Positions 7,776 through 17,441 of a DNA stretch of 64,000 nucleotides are shown piece after piece. A program made the translations under genes and the position numbers. Below the pieces are notes generated by a model that was not told the DNA's origin, did not search any database, and saw nothing but the letters and a program-made list of their open reading frames with translations. This DNA is from Fluviicola sp. Its GTDB lineage: Bacteria; Bacteroidota; Bacteroidia; Flavobacteriales_D; Crocinitomicaceae. The stretch is taken from NCBI RefSeq assembly GCF_029266855.1, contig NZ_JAQSWB010000010.1, forward strand, positions 1-64,000, given 5' to 3'. Position 1 is the stretch's first letter, and each line of letters starts with the position of its first letter.

Positions 7776-9602
7776 TCAATTGAACTTCGAATGCCGCTCA
7801 TCAATTGAAAATTCAATAAACAAACCGAAGCCCTCCCCCTCACTTATATAAGAATAGCTTGCATCCAATTGCTGGATAAAGGCACTCATAATTTCCACTC
7901 CTGTAGATGATTGCTCCAGGAATTCTGTTTTTCCGTTATATCCGATTCCATTGTCTTTTACAAGGAGTTCATAGCTTAAATTCTTTTCAGGGTGGTTCTT
8001 TAATTCAATCTCAATTAGACCGTCTTTTCTGTCAACGAAAGCATGCTTATAGGAGTTCGAGAGGAGTTCACACATGATTAATCCAACCGGAACTGCATAA
8101 TCAATTGCCAAATTGATTTCTTCCACGTTGACCTTCACTTCAATGTTCTTATTGTAACTCGAAAATGATTCCCCCATTTGCGAAATCAATTTATTCAGGT
8201 AAGCACCCATTTCGACGTAAGCTGAATCATTATTTAAATGAAGCTGGTTATGGATTAAAGCAATTGCACGAATTCGTTCTTTTCCTTCTTCAAGGATTCG
8301 AAGTGCTTCAGGATCCTTTACATTTCGCGATTGGAGGTTCAAAATACTTGAAACCACTTGTAAATTATTTTTGACACGGTGGTGAATTTCCTTCAAAAGG
8401 CTTTCCTTCATTGCCAAAGAGTTCGAAATTTCTTTGTTTTTATCGTCTATTTCTTCTTTTTGAAGTTGAAGTGCCTTATTTGAATCACTTTTCTGACGGA
8501 TGAATAAATAAGAAATACTGATTATCACGACAATACTCATAAGAATTAAAATAAGGACCAATCTTAGCTGCTGGTTCTTACCGCGTTCTTCTTCCAATAA
8601 ATATTGGTTTGATTCCGTTTGGAAATCCTTTTCCAGTTCGAATACCAAATTTTCACTTCGGAGGTTTTCAAGTAAGTCATCTATTTCATTTCTTCTAACC
8701 GAATAGTAATAGGATGAATCTCTATTGTGTTTAAGCTCATAATAATGTTCCAAACATCCATATACCTGAAATAAATCCCGTAATTCAGTAGCCTTTTCAT
8801 TCCTCAAAACCTTATCAAAGTAGGTTTTTGCAAAGTCTAATTGATTGGTGTACAAATAAATCTCGCCCAAACTTGCATTGGCATACTGTTCAGCGAACCT
8901 CCAATTATTGGATTGGGCAAGCTTCTTGGCAAATTGAAATTCCCGGATCGAGTTACCGATGTCATTATTAAAGAAATAAACTTGTCCGGCAGAATTTGCT
9001 ACCTGGAAACCATAAGCAGCACTCATCTTATCAGTCAATGTTTTAGCTTCTTGAATGTGATTCAGCGATTTTTCAAATTCACCTTTTTCGCTGTAACAAT
9101 TAGCCAGTACCAGACGGCATTGAAGTAAAAGGTACTTATCTGTTTTGTTAGACTCAGCAAGGATTTTATTCGCTTTTTCTATGAGCAAATCATAGTTTTG
9201 ACCAAGACTTTCATAAACAGCACTGTATAAATTCAAATACAATTTATCCTGCTTCTTAACTTTAAAAAAAAATTGAAAGCGCTTGGCCTTATTGATCTCA
9301 AATTTTACACGGGCAAAATCTCCATATGCGCTAAAAAATTTGATCTTCTTAATGGTGAGGATGTAATTGATTTCTGCATTACGGAAATCTTTGTATTTGT
9401 TATCCAGGAATCGAAGTCTTTCATTTGCCTTTGAAATATCCACAATCATCTCTTCCTGCAACTTCTGTATTTCCCGATTAAACTCCCCTCGGTCGTAATT
9501 TTTTTTCTGGGAATAACTTATAATTGAACAATGTATGAACAGAAAGAGCAGAAGGCAATGCTTCCGGTTAAATAGAGGTAAACTTTCTGACAAGCGAATC
9601 AT
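7776..9602 (-). CDS. TPR-containing sensor histidine kinase (HisKA_2 family)
   Basis: About 608 residues. A signal peptide (ending ISYSQ) leads into a periplasmic domain of TPR-like helices (about 25-330). One transmembrane helix (RLVLILILMSIVVIISISYLF) follows, then a cytoplasmic kinase. The dimerisation box is KEIHHRVKNNLQVVSSILNLQS, the HisKA_2 type, with the phosphoacceptor His in the first HH. The ATPase domain has the N box (GLIMCELLSNSYKHAF) and a G box (VKDNGIGYNG). The frame extends 16 codons further, but the start at 9602 gives a proper signal peptide. No response regulator is adjacent, so the partner is unlinked. Confidence 0.88.
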   Translation of the reverse strand: MIRLSESLPLFNRKHCLLLFLFIHCSIISYSQKKNYDRGEFNREIQKLQEEMIVDISKANERLRFLDNKYKDFRNAEINYILTIKKIKFFSAYGDFARVKFEINKAKRFQFFFKVKKQDKLYLNLYSAVYESLGQNYDLLIEKANKILAESNKTDKYLLLQCRLVLANCYSEKGEFEKSLNHIQEAKTLTDKMSAAYGFQVANSAGQVYFFNNDIGNSIREFQFAKKLAQSNNWRFAEQYANASLGEIYLYTNQLDFAKTYFDKVLRNEKATELRDLFQVYGCLEHYYELKHNRDSSYYYSVRRNEIDDLLENLRSENLVFELEKDFQTESNQYLLEEERGKNQQLRLVLILILMSIVVIISISYLFIRQKSDSNKALQLQKEEIDDKNKEISNSLAMKESLLKEIHHRVKNNLQVVSSILNLQSRNVKDPEALRILEEGKERIRAIALIHNQLHLNNDSAYVEMGAYLNKLISQMGESFSSYNKNIEVKVNVEEINLAIDYAVPVGLIMCELLSNSYKHAFVDRKDGLIEIELKNHPEKNLSYELLVKDNGIGYNGKTEFLEQSSTGVEIMSAFIQQLDASYSYISEGEGFGLFIEFSIDERHSKFN

Positions 9603-9782
9603 TTGCACATAGATAGCAGCATTGTTTACCAATGTAAGGAATAAATTCACATCCCGAAAATATAATGAAACATTTGTGGGAGAAATTCGAAAATGAAAAT
9701 ATTGAATCTAATTCGGAACAAACGTATTTCTTACCGGCAAGCTTTGTGTTTTAAACCGGTAAACCAGAGTGACATAATAAAA

Positions 9783-9813
9783 AAACAGGAGGAACTTTAC
9801 ATTCCCCCTGTTT
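9783..9813 (-). terminator. intrinsic terminator after the 478-residue protein gene
   Basis: AAACAGGAGGAA (9783-9794) pairs with TTCCCCCTGTTT (9802-9813) with one mismatch. On the minus strand it is followed by a T-run. It lies 45 bp past the stop codon of the gene at 9859. Confidence 0.85.
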
Positions 9814-9858
9814 CATTTAATATTGATTGAAATACTATATAATCTGCTATTGTTTTTA

Positions 9859-11295
9859 CTAGGAGTTAACTAAAGCATTTTTCTTCTTCTCATAACCAAA
9901 GAGTTCGAAATGCTTGATCGCTTTTACTACATTTTCCGGAACGTCATCTTCCCAACTGGTAATTCCAGCGCGAATTTTTGACAACACATCATCAGAAAGG
10001 ATTTTCAATGCATCCATATCAAATTCCGAAATTGCTGCCAGCTTGTTATTATCCTGTAAAAACTGAACCAAGCCACGAAGGTGTTTTGGAATAGTCAACT
10101 GATCCAATGTGTACAAATCTCCGGTATCTACGTTGAGAGCCGGATAAACATACATTTTCACATTATGCCCGAATCCGACACCAAATGCTTCCAGCAATCC
10201 ACCAGGCAGATTGTCATAATAACGCTCATCAAAGATGGTATGCAAATTATAAATTCCGGCGATTACCCCCATTTTTTGTCCACGGGCGATCGTTGCCAAA
10301 TAATCCAGCATTTTATAATGCTTCAGGTAATTTGAAATCATTACCGTGTATCCTAATGATTCCAGTAATTCAGCACGATCGATAAAGTCCTTATCCGAAA
10401 TTTTCCCGTCAGCTGTTAAATCTTTCAGAGTCAATTCAAAAATCACCGACAAATTATCCTCACGGACTCCTTCTTCTTTCAGGAACTGTTCTGTTCCATG
10501 TGCGATCATATCCAAATGCACTTTCGTAACAGGTCTGAATCGACCACGCATTAACAAAATATTCTTTTTGTACAATGCAGCGGCAGGTTGAAGAACTGTA
10601 CCACATAAATCAAACATGGTTGCATCGGTCATTCCTCTCTTAACCAGGTTCAGTGCAATAATCCGGTTATCTACCAAACCAAGATCCGGTCCGGAAACAC
10701 GTAACATATCTACTTCTACCCGATCCCGCGGAATGCGGTGCACCAGGTTCGTTAAAAATTCTTCTAAATCTTCCGTTGAGAAGTAAGCAGCATGAATCAG
10801 ATTCACACCCAAAATACCCAAAGCTTCCTGTTGTGCCTTATGAGAATTATCATGCATTTTTACGTGCAGAATAATATCATTGAATTCACCGCCCTGTTTT
10901 AACTGAAAGCGTAACCCAACCCAACCCTGGCCTTGATTTGTTTTATGGTAATTTAAAGATTCAACGGTATTACAGAACGCAAAAAAACGAGCTACTTCCT
11001 GTTTTTTAGGAAGACGTTCGCACAGCGTATCGTATTCTGTCCGAAGCATGGTAATTAAACGCTCTTCGCAAACATATCTCGATGCAGCACCATACATGGC
11101 ATCCGACACTTTCATATCGTATGCCGACTGAGTGTACGCTATCGTTCCGGAGCTACCTCCGGCTTTAAAAAAGTTGGCTGCAACTTCTTGCCCGGCACCA
11201 ATTTCTGCGAAACAACCATAAATGTCACTTGTTAGATTAATTTTCAAGGCTTTCTCCTCGGTGGTTAATCTTCTTTCGTCTACCATTTCTTCCAT
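9859..11295 (-). CDS. conserved protein of unknown function (478 residues)
   Basis: I recognise the sequence type as a large family conserved in Bacteroidota and other bacteria, but not a function. Automatic annotation sometimes calls such proteins nicotinate-nucleotide adenylyltransferase or TonB-dependent receptor. I see neither the nucleotidylyltransferase HxGH/ISSTxxR motifs nor a signal peptide or barrel. It is a soluble, mixed alpha/beta protein. The N-terminus is strikingly specific (FAEIGAGQEVAANFFKAGG, then GTIAYTQSAYDMKVSDAMYG), and there are several His/Asp/Glu-rich stretches (VKMHDNSHKAQQEALGILG, TKVHLDMIAHGTEQF). It stands alone with its own terminator; the spacer to mbnH is 39 bp, on the same strand. 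Confidence 0.6.
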   Translation of the reverse strand: MEEMVDERRLTTEEKALKINLTSDIYGCFAEIGAGQEVAANFFKAGGSSGTIAYTQSAYDMKVSDAMYGAASRYVCEERLITMLRTEYDTLCERLPKKQEVARFFAFCNTVESLNYHKTNQGQGWVGLRFQLKQGGEFNDIILHVKMHDNSHKAQQEALGILGVNLIHAAYFSTEDLEEFLTNLVHRIPRDRVEVDMLRVSGPDLGLVDNRIIALNLVKRGMTDATMFDLCGTVLQPAAALYKKNILLMRGRFRPVTKVHLDMIAHGTEQFLKEEGVREDNLSVIFELTLKDLTADGKISDKDFIDRAELLESLGYTVMISNYLKHYKMLDYLATIARGQKMGVIAGIYNLHTIFDERYYDNLPGGLLEAFGVGFGHNVKMYVYPALNVDTGDLYTLDQLTIPKHLRGLVQFLQDNNKLAAISEFDMDALKILSDDVLSKIRAGITSWEDDVPENVVKAIKHFELFGYEKKKNALVNS

Positions 11296-11334
11296 ATCAC
11301 TTGTACAAATGTACTAACAATTAGACTTACTTCG

Positions 11335-12414
11335 TTAGGGGTTTAACGGTTTAAAGTCAGGATTAGTTACAAAATTAGGATCTGTTAACGTTAATAAAAA
11401 AGCTTTCAGCTGATTCCGTTGCGCCGGATCCAATTGAACACCTCCCTGACTTGCAGATTCCATAGACGGATCTATTGTTGACGATTGCTGAATACCCGTT
11501 GAATAATGCTCAATTACATCATCCAATGAAGTAAATCTTCCATCATGCATATATGGAGCAGACAAAGCAATGTTTCTCAAAGTAGGAATTTTGAATTTTC
11601 CGTTATCCATAGGATTATTGGTTACACCCCCTCTTCCAAGATCTGAAAACACAGCATCCAACCCATTATTGGAAAATTTCTGCACTTGTAACAGGACTCC
11701 GTTATGACAATGAAAACAATCAGCACCATTCAAACTTTTGAACAAATCAAAACCCGCCCATTCTTCCGATGTAACTGAGTTTTTAACAAGCAATTCTTGT
11801 GATGTCAATGGAATATTATTCGCAAACTTATACATCACATCGTATTTGGATTCTCCTGAAATCATTGTCCGTAAAAACTGTGCTATTGCCTTTGCTACCA
11901 ATTCTTTAGTAACGAGTGTTTCACCAAATGCCCGGTAGAATTGGTTGCGATATTCCAAATTACCCTGAATGCGAGATACTGCCACCTTCCATTCCAAATG
12001 CATTTCAATTGGATTCTGAACGGGTTGTAAAATTTGCTCTTCCAATGTGGCAGAACGCCCATCCCAGAAAAAGAAGTTTTGCCATCCCAAATTAACCAAA
12101 GCCATAGAATTTCTGGTGCCCAAAGCTCCGTTAACACCCTCGGAAAACTGGTTAGGATCTGAAAAAGCTGCATCCGGAGCATGGCAGGAACCACAGGAAA
12201 TTGAATGATCTAATGAGAGTTGTTTATCATAAAAAAGCATTCTTCCCAACAAAACGCCTTCTTCCGTCATAGGATTATCCGAAGGAATATTCATTTGTGG
12301 AAAATGACTTGGAGTTTTAAGAATATAAGGTGTTGGATCATATCCTACCTTTTCCTTTGTACATCCAATAAACAAGATCAGTAATCCTAGTACACCAATA
12401 AAAATCCGATTCAT
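11335..12414 (-). CDS. mbnH: MauG/cytochrome c peroxidase-family dihaem protein, MbnH-like
   Basis: 359 residues. A lipoprotein signal peptide ends at Cys18 (ILFIGC). Two c-type haem sites, CGSCH (74-78) and CFHCH (233-237), are placed as in dihaem peroxidases. The start codon overlaps the stop of the upstream MbnP-like gene by 4 bp (ATGA). Such coupled pairs are known as MbnP/MbnH; MbnH uses a bis-Fe(IV) state to convert a tryptophan of MbnP into kynurenine, which creates a Cu(I) site. Alternatively it could be an ordinary H2O2-reducing cytochrome c peroxidase. The pairing is the main argument for MbnH. It is probably membrane-anchored and faces the periplasm. Confidence 0.78.
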   Translation of the reverse strand: MNRIFIGVLGLLILFIGCTKEKVGYDPTPYILKTPSHFPQMNIPSDNPMTEEGVLLGRMLFYDKQLSLDHSISCGSCHAPDAAFSDPNQFSEGVNGALGTRNSMALVNLGWQNFFFWDGRSATLEEQILQPVQNPIEMHLEWKVAVSRIQGNLEYRNQFYRAFGETLVTKELVAKAIAQFLRTMISGESKYDVMYKFANNIPLTSQELLVKNSVTSEEWAGFDLFKSLNGADCFHCHNGVLLQVQKFSNNGLDAVFSDLGRGGVTNNPMDNGKFKIPTLRNIALSAPYMHDGRFTSLDDVIEHYSTGIQQSSTIDPSMESASQGGVQLDPAQRNQLKAFLLTLTDPNFVTNPDFKPLNP

Positions 12415-13166
12415 AATTTGCTGATTGAGGCTACGAAATTTTGCCGCGCTTTTTCTGTAATCACGAATTCTGCATGGTCACTGTTCGTTATGGGTTCCGT
12501 TTTCACATCAATCGGACTCGCCGGATTTTCAAAGAAATTTTTCACATCAATCTTTAACCAAGCTTCATTAAGTGTTGAATTCACTGCTGACCAATTCAAA
12601 TTGGAAATCGTTTTTGAAGTATAATAATCATCCGTTCCAACGTGGTACATCAAGTTAAAATCTGTATTCACCACTCCATCAACAATTGTATCCACCTTAG
12701 CTTCCACCTTAAAAAAAATATAACCCGGATTCCAATCCCAGTGCATATCACTTGCAATGGCAATATTTAAGGGATTTGAAGTTGGGAAAAAGCTTGGGTC
12801 ACTATGGTTTATTGAACTTGGCACACCAATTCCAAATTGAATGGATAATGGATTCGAAACAACTTGATTTGCCTGAAAAACACGAGTTCCTGTTTCTCTA
12901 AAATTAAATAAGGCAGCATCCTTGAGAATAGAGTTTCCTGATTTGATATCTGTAAAATAAGCTTTCAATTCATAAAAACGAATTTTATATCCATTGCTCA
13001 AGGTGTAAATTGAGTCCAGGTTTAATTCTTCCGAGCCAAACATCGGTTTCATAGATAACCTTGCTTGCATAACAGTTGGAGTATCCTCTATTGCTTCATC
13101 CTTCTTCTTTTTACATGAAAACAAAGTTACAGCCAGAGATAACGCAAGAATTGAAAAATAGTTCAT
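12411..13166 (-). CDS. mbnP: MbnP-like copper-binding lipoprotein
   Basis: 251 residues with a lipobox Cys at 18 (TLFSC followed by Lys-rich KKKK). The family hallmarks are present: a FYELKAYFTDIK-type beta strand, a central HWDWNPGY motif (His142, Trp143, Trp145) in MHWDWNPGYIFFKVEA, and NLMYHVGTD with His175. In characterised MbnP a tryptophan is oxidised to kynurenine by MbnH and helps bind Cu(I). Which Trp would be used here cannot be told from sequence alone. The frame is open to 13223, but the ATG at 13166 gives the correct signal peptide. No methanobactin genes are near, so a general copper acquisition or storage role is more likely. Confidence 0.8.
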   Translation of the reverse strand: MNYFSILALSLAVTLFSCKKKKDEAIEDTPTVMQARLSMKPMFGSEELNLDSIYTLSNGYKIRFYELKAYFTDIKSGNSILKDAALFNFRETGTRVFQANQVVSNPLSIQFGIGVPSSINHSDPSFFPTSNPLNIAIASDMHWDWNPGYIFFKVEAKVDTIVDGVVNTDFNLMYHVGTDDYYTSKTISNLNWSAVNSTLNEAWLKIDVKNFFENPASPIDVKTEPITNSDHAEFVITEKARQNFVASISKL

Positions 13167-13271
13167 TGAGTTCTTTTGCAACGAATTTAAAATAAAATGT
13201 AGAGAAATCCTAAAACTACCCACAAAGACCTAGGATTTTAGGTAATTTCGAAAGATTATTGATTGATCGGT

Positions 13272-16200
13272 ATGAATTCGGATGTAAGCAAGCCTTTTTT
13301 GATCGTAAACGCTTCTGCCGGAAGCGGTAAAACGTACAATCTGGTGCGTAATTACCTGCGTTTGCTCTTATCTGAAAATGAAAACAGGGCAGAAATCAAC
13401 CAGATCATGGCAATGACCTTCACCAATAAGGCAAGCATTGAAATGAAGTCGCGGATTATGAGTGATTTGGACAAGCTTGCTAATGGAAAAGAAGAGGCCA
13501 AATCGTATTTGGAAGAAATTGCCGGTTTTGTGGGAACAACTCCGGAGGCAACTCAAAAAAAGGCTCGCCTGGTACTTCGGAAAATCCTGCATCAATATGA
13601 AGACTTCAATGTGATGACCATTGACAAATTCAATCTGAAACTAATCCGTTCTTTTGCCAGAGATTTGGATTTGCCGGAAAATTTTGAGATTTCATTGGAT
13701 GATACATTGATCCTTGAGAAGGCGATCGATGAGCTTTTAAGCAATATTGACGCAAAAAATCAAACGAAGCTATACCAGCTTGCACTGAATTTTGCGAAAT
13801 CAAACCTCGAGGAAGAGAATGACTGGAACCTGAAAAAAATTCTTTTAACGAAGGCCAAAGTATTAACAAACGAAGGATATTTTCAGATCATTAAAACACT
13901 TTCAAAAACAGATTTTAAAAAAGAACAACTGGATCTTTGGAAATTGCAGTTCAAGGCCGAAAAGGAAGAATTAACACTTCGGCTGAATGCTTTGAACAGA
14001 TTACTTTTGGATACAGGAGTTGATGCCAATGCTTTCGCCGGAAAATCGACCACTTTTAAACCCATAATTTTCAACCTGCAATTGAATCCCGAACTGATCT
14101 TTTTCCTAAAAGAAAGCAAACGGACAGATGCGAACCATGCGAATATCATAAAAACCATCGAGGAAGGAAAAGAAACGGCATTTTCAAGTGCTTACCTGAA
14201 ATTCCTTGAGTTTATTGCAGAGAAAAGTGCTCACTGGATCGAATTGGATTTTAAGATCCAGCAATTTCATTTGCTTGCAATTCTAAAAGAACTGGCTCTT
14301 AGCATGGATGAGATCCGGAACAAGGAATCCATTATCCGGGTAAGTGAATTTAATAAATTGGTTGCCGAGTTGGTTCAAAACGAAGACGCTCCGTTCATAT
14401 ACGAACGCCTGGGTTCCCGATTCAATCATTTCTTTCTGGATGAATTCCAGGATACTTCACGCCTGCAATGGCTCAACATTGTTCCTTTGATTCATAATTC
14501 ACTGGGGGGCAATTATTTCAACTTTATTGTTGGTGATCCCAAACAATCCATTTACCGTTTCAAAAACGGAGTAGCCGAACAATTTATCGCATTACCGGCA
14601 ATTTACAACCCGGAAGAAGAGCCGTCCATTGCACAGCGCTCACTCTTTTTTCAAACAATGGGAACAGTTCAAGGCCTGGAAGACAATTGGAGGTCAGCCG
14701 AAAAAATCGTAGCCTTCAACAACCAGTTCTTTGAAGAACTACTGCAATTTATGCCCGAAAACGGTCAGGAATTTTACAAGCACCTGAAACAAAATCCCAA
14801 AGGAAAAAAAGGCGGCTATGTAGAAATGATTCTGAATCCGCAAAAAAATATTGATACAATTAAATTCACCAATGATCAATTACTGCTTTGGGTGGAGCAA
14901 TGTATTGCAGATGGGTATAAGCCTTATGAAATTTGCGTTCTGGGAAGAAAAAAGCGCGACTGCAATCAGTATGCGAACTTCTTAAAATCCAAAGGCTATC
15001 AAATTGTTTCATCCGATTCATTGCTGGTCAACAGCGATCAGTTTGTTCAGCTTGCAATTTGTTATTGCAAATGGAAGGTCAATCGCTTTGATTATCAGCG
15101 TGCCATGCAATTCGCTTATTTTTATTTTGAGATCCTGGAGAAAAGAGATGCATTTGAAACCTATGGAAATTGCTTTCGCATCAATGAGGCTGATAAAACT
15201 GTTTATTTCTCGGAGCAGCTCTTTTTTGAAAACAGCAGGCTGAATGCCGATTTCCTGGATGCCAGCTTTCAGAATATTTATTCCCTGCTTGTTGATTTCC
15301 TGATGCTTGTGGAACTGGATCCTATTGAAAACACCTATTTGCAGCAGCTATTGGACTTGGCTTACCAATTTGACATGTCGAACGGTCCCGATTTAATGGA
15401 GTTCATCAATTATTATGAAAAAAACGAAGGCAAATTCAGCGTCCAGCTTTCTGAAAATGAACAAGCCATTCAAATCATGACTGCGCACAAATCGAAAGGA
15501 TTGGAGTTTCCTGTCGTGATTATCCCTTCTTTTAATTTTTTCAATGAAGGAAATAACAACGATTCCTATTTAATGGAAATCAATGAACATGTTATTGAAA
15601 CCAAAATGAGCAAATTTGAAACCGCAATTCCGGCAATTCAAATTGAAGCCGATAAGGAAGATGCTGCTCAGAAAATGGATGCTATCAACTTGCTTTATGT
15701 AGCTTTCACCCGTCCCCAGGACCGGTTATACGCCATCAATTTAAAGGGATCACGTAATAGTTTCTACGAAAAATTCAATACGATCTTCAAAAATCTATTC
15801 CCCGATGCTTACGAAGAAGACATGCTTCATTTAAAATTCGGGGAATTTCCTGAGATCAAACATCCTTTCAGGAAACATTCTACAAACTATAGTCCGCAAT
15901 CCATCCAAAACTTCCTGTGGTTTCCAGAAATCAGTATCCAATCGACAAAAGAACAGGAAGAAGATAGCCTGACAACTGCTCAGCGAATCGGAAAGCAATT
16001 TCATTTCATCATGGAAAAATCAAACTCCAGTGAAACTGCATTTTCAGCTTTGCGGACCGGACTTCTGAAAGGGGAAATAGAACAGGACTTTGAAGAGATT
16101 TTAATCCGGCTTTTAGAGGAAGCTTTTGAAAACAATCTATTGGTCGGATTATTTCAGGGAGGAAAACATCTGAATGAGCGCACCTTGATTTTCGATTCCA

Positions 16201-16418
16201 AAACAAGATTACGACCCGACAAACTCATTGTCTCAGATCAACAAACAGTTGTAATTGATTTTAAGACAGGTGAGAAAAGCGCCAAACACGAAAAACAGGT
16301 ACAAGGTTATATGACAGTTTTAAACGAAATTGGGATGTCAAATATTAAAGGGTATTTGTATTATACGGGAGGATTGGGATTGGTGGAAGTTTCTTCAGCA
16401 AATATGTTGAATTTGTAA
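13272..16418 (+). CDS. UvrD-like helicase-nuclease, RecB/AddA-type
   Basis: 1048 residues starting at the ATG (13272) rather than the in-frame TTG three codons earlier. Helicase motifs in order: Walker A NASAGSGKT near residue 15, AMTFTNKAS (Ia), FLDEFQDTSRLQW (II), VGDPKQSIYRF (III), TAHKSKGLEFPVVI (V) and LLYVAFTRPQDRLY (VI). The C-terminus is a PD-(D/E)XK nuclease: RIGKQFHF, RPDKLI, VIDFKTG, then Q...Y. This is the architecture of AddA/RecB, which process double-strand breaks for recombination. The AddB partner, usually adjacent, is not in this neighbourhood. It is divergent from mbnP with a ~100-bp spacer. Confidence 0.88.
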   Translation: MNSDVSKPFLIVNASAGSGKTYNLVRNYLRLLLSENENRAEINQIMAMTFTNKASIEMKSRIMSDLDKLANGKEEAKSYLEEIAGFVGTTPEATQKKARLVLRKILHQYEDFNVMTIDKFNLKLIRSFARDLDLPENFEISLDDTLILEKAIDELLSNIDAKNQTKLYQLALNFAKSNLEEENDWNLKKILLTKAKVLTNEGYFQIIKTLSKTDFKKEQLDLWKLQFKAEKEELTLRLNALNRLLLDTGVDANAFAGKSTTFKPIIFNLQLNPELIFFLKESKRTDANHANIIKTIEEGKETAFSSAYLKFLEFIAEKSAHWIELDFKIQQFHLLAILKELALSMDEIRNKESIIRVSEFNKLVAELVQNEDAPFIYERLGSRFNHFFLDEFQDTSRLQWLNIVPLIHNSLGGNYFNFIVGDPKQSIYRFKNGVAEQFIALPAIYNPEEEPSIAQRSLFFQTMGTVQGLEDNWRSAEKIVAFNNQFFEELLQFMPENGQEFYKHLKQNPKGKKGGYVEMILNPQKNIDTIKFTNDQLLLWVEQCIADGYKPYEICVLGRKKRDCNQYANFLKSKGYQIVSSDSLLVNSDQFVQLAICYCKWKVNRFDYQRAMQFAYFYFEILEKRDAFETYGNCFRINEADKTVYFSEQLFFENSRLNADFLDASFQNIYSLLVDFLMLVELDPIENTYLQQLLDLAYQFDMSNGPDLMEFINYYEKNEGKFSVQLSENEQAIQIMTAHKSKGLEFPVVIIPSFNFFNEGNNNDSYLMEINEHVIETKMSKFETAIPAIQIEADKEDAAQKMDAINLLYVAFTRPQDRLYAINLKGSRNSFYEKFNTIFKNLFPDAYEEDMLHLKFGEFPEIKHPFRKHSTNYSPQSIQNFLWFPEISIQSTKEQEEDSLTTAQRIGKQFHFIMEKSNSSETAFSALRTGLLKGEIEQDFEEILIRLLEEAFENNLLVGLFQGGKHLNERTLIFDSKTRLRPDKLIVSDQQTVVIDFKTGEKSAKHEKQVQGYMTVLNEIGMSNIKGYLYYTGGLGLVEVSSANMLNL

Positions 16419-16487
16419 CTTCTGGTTGCGAATTCGCGATATTGCGAACAGCCCTCTATTTATAAGTGATCCAGCGTACTTTCAAGT

Positions 16488-16850
16488 CTATTCTTTATCC
16501 AAAAATACCACTCCTTCAGCCACCCGGAAAATCAAGGAATTCTTATCCATATCTTCAATTAACCAATCAATTTCGCTATTTGTGACGGAGTTTTTTATCC
16601 GGATTACATTTTTTTTAACGACCTGGTAGGTCCACTGCGTAGTATCCTGACCATAGATCACAAAAGGGAGACCGGATTCATCATCCTTATCTCCCCCTTC
16701 AAATTCATAAACTTCCGAATGCTCGATATATTCGCCATTGTTCATCAACATCTTTGTGTATTTCCATCTTCCTTCCAAACGATTTACTACCCGTTGTTTC
16801 GCACAGGAAAAAAAGAAGAAAAGTGAAAAGATCAATAAAACGATGCGCAT
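16488..16850 (-). CDS. small lipoprotein, lipocalin-like
   Basis: 120 residues with a lipoprotein signal peptide (FSLFFFFSC, Cys16). The rest is a predicted all-beta domain beginning with the motif LEGRWKYTKM, typical of small lipocalin-like proteins of Bacteroidota that often have the pattern G-x-W. The start codon abuts the stop of frr with no gap, so it is probably co-transcribed with pyrH and frr. The function is unknown. Localisation is inferred to be inner-face outer membrane or periplasmic, from the lipobox only. Confidence 0.75.
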   Translation of the reverse strand: MRIVLLIFSLFFFFSCAKQRVVNRLEGRWKYTKMLMNNGEYIEHSEVYEFEGGDKDDESGLPFVIYGQDTTQWTYQVVKKNVIRIKNSVTNSEIDWLIEDMDKNSLIFRVAEGVVFLDKE

Positions 16851-17414
16851 TTAGATAGTCATTATATCTTTTTCTTTCAAATCGACCAAATCGTCCACTT
16901 TTTTGATAAACGTATTTGTCAAATTTTGAATCTCATTCTCCGCATCCTTTGTCATATCTTCCGAAAGACCGTCTGCTTTTAAGCCCTTAACCATATCAAG
17001 TGCATCCTTGCGGTTGTTTCTGATTCCAACTTTCGCATGTTCGCCTTCAGCTTTCGCTTTCTTTACCAAATCGCGTCTGCGGTCTTCTGTCAAAAGTGGG
17101 ATTTGTATGATTAATTGTTCACCATTATTTTGCGGATTCAAACCCAGATTGGCATTCATGATTCCCTTCGCAATTTCGTTCAGCATCGCTTTTTCGAAAG
17201 CCTGGACAGTCAGTGTACGCGCATCCATGGAATTGATATTTCCGACTTGTTGAATGGGAGTTGGAGAGCCATAATAATCAACCAATACTCCGGAAAGCAT
17301 GGAAGGTGTAGCTTTTCCTGCTCTTACTTTCGTCAATTCATTTTCCAAGTGATCTAATGCTTTTGCATTTGATGACTTCAAATCATCGTAAATCATTTCT
17401 AACTCTTCGGTCAT
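16851..17414 (-). CDS. frr: ribosome recycling factor
   Basis: 187 residues, the normal length. It releases 70S ribosomes from mRNA after termination, together with EF-G. Diagnostic segments are KVRAGKATPSMLSGVLVDYYG and IPLLTEDRRRDLVKKAKAEGE, followed by VGIRNNRKDA and the C-terminal helix. It lies 27 bp downstream of pyrH, the classic bacterial gene order. Confidence 0.97.
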   Translation of the reverse strand: MTEELEMIYDDLKSSNAKALDHLENELTKVRAGKATPSMLSGVLVDYYGSPTPIQQVGNINSMDARTLTVQAFEKAMLNEIAKGIMNANLGLNPQNNGEQLIIQIPLLTEDRRRDLVKKAKAEGEHAKVGIRNNRKDALDMVKGLKADGLSEDMTKDAENEIQNLTNTFIKKVDDLVDLKEKDIMTI

Positions 17415-17441
17415 AATGTATCTAAATTGAATCTTAGCTAT

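Noticed and set aside
9859-11295. Nicotinate-nucleotide adenylyltransferase or TonB-dependent receptor label
   Set aside because: No nucleotidylyltransferase motif, signal peptide, plug or barrel is visible, so the function was left open.
16419-16487. Possible hairpin around GCGAATTCGC between convergent genes
   Set aside because: The arms do not extend beyond the 10-bp palindrome and there is no T-run, so a terminator is not supported.
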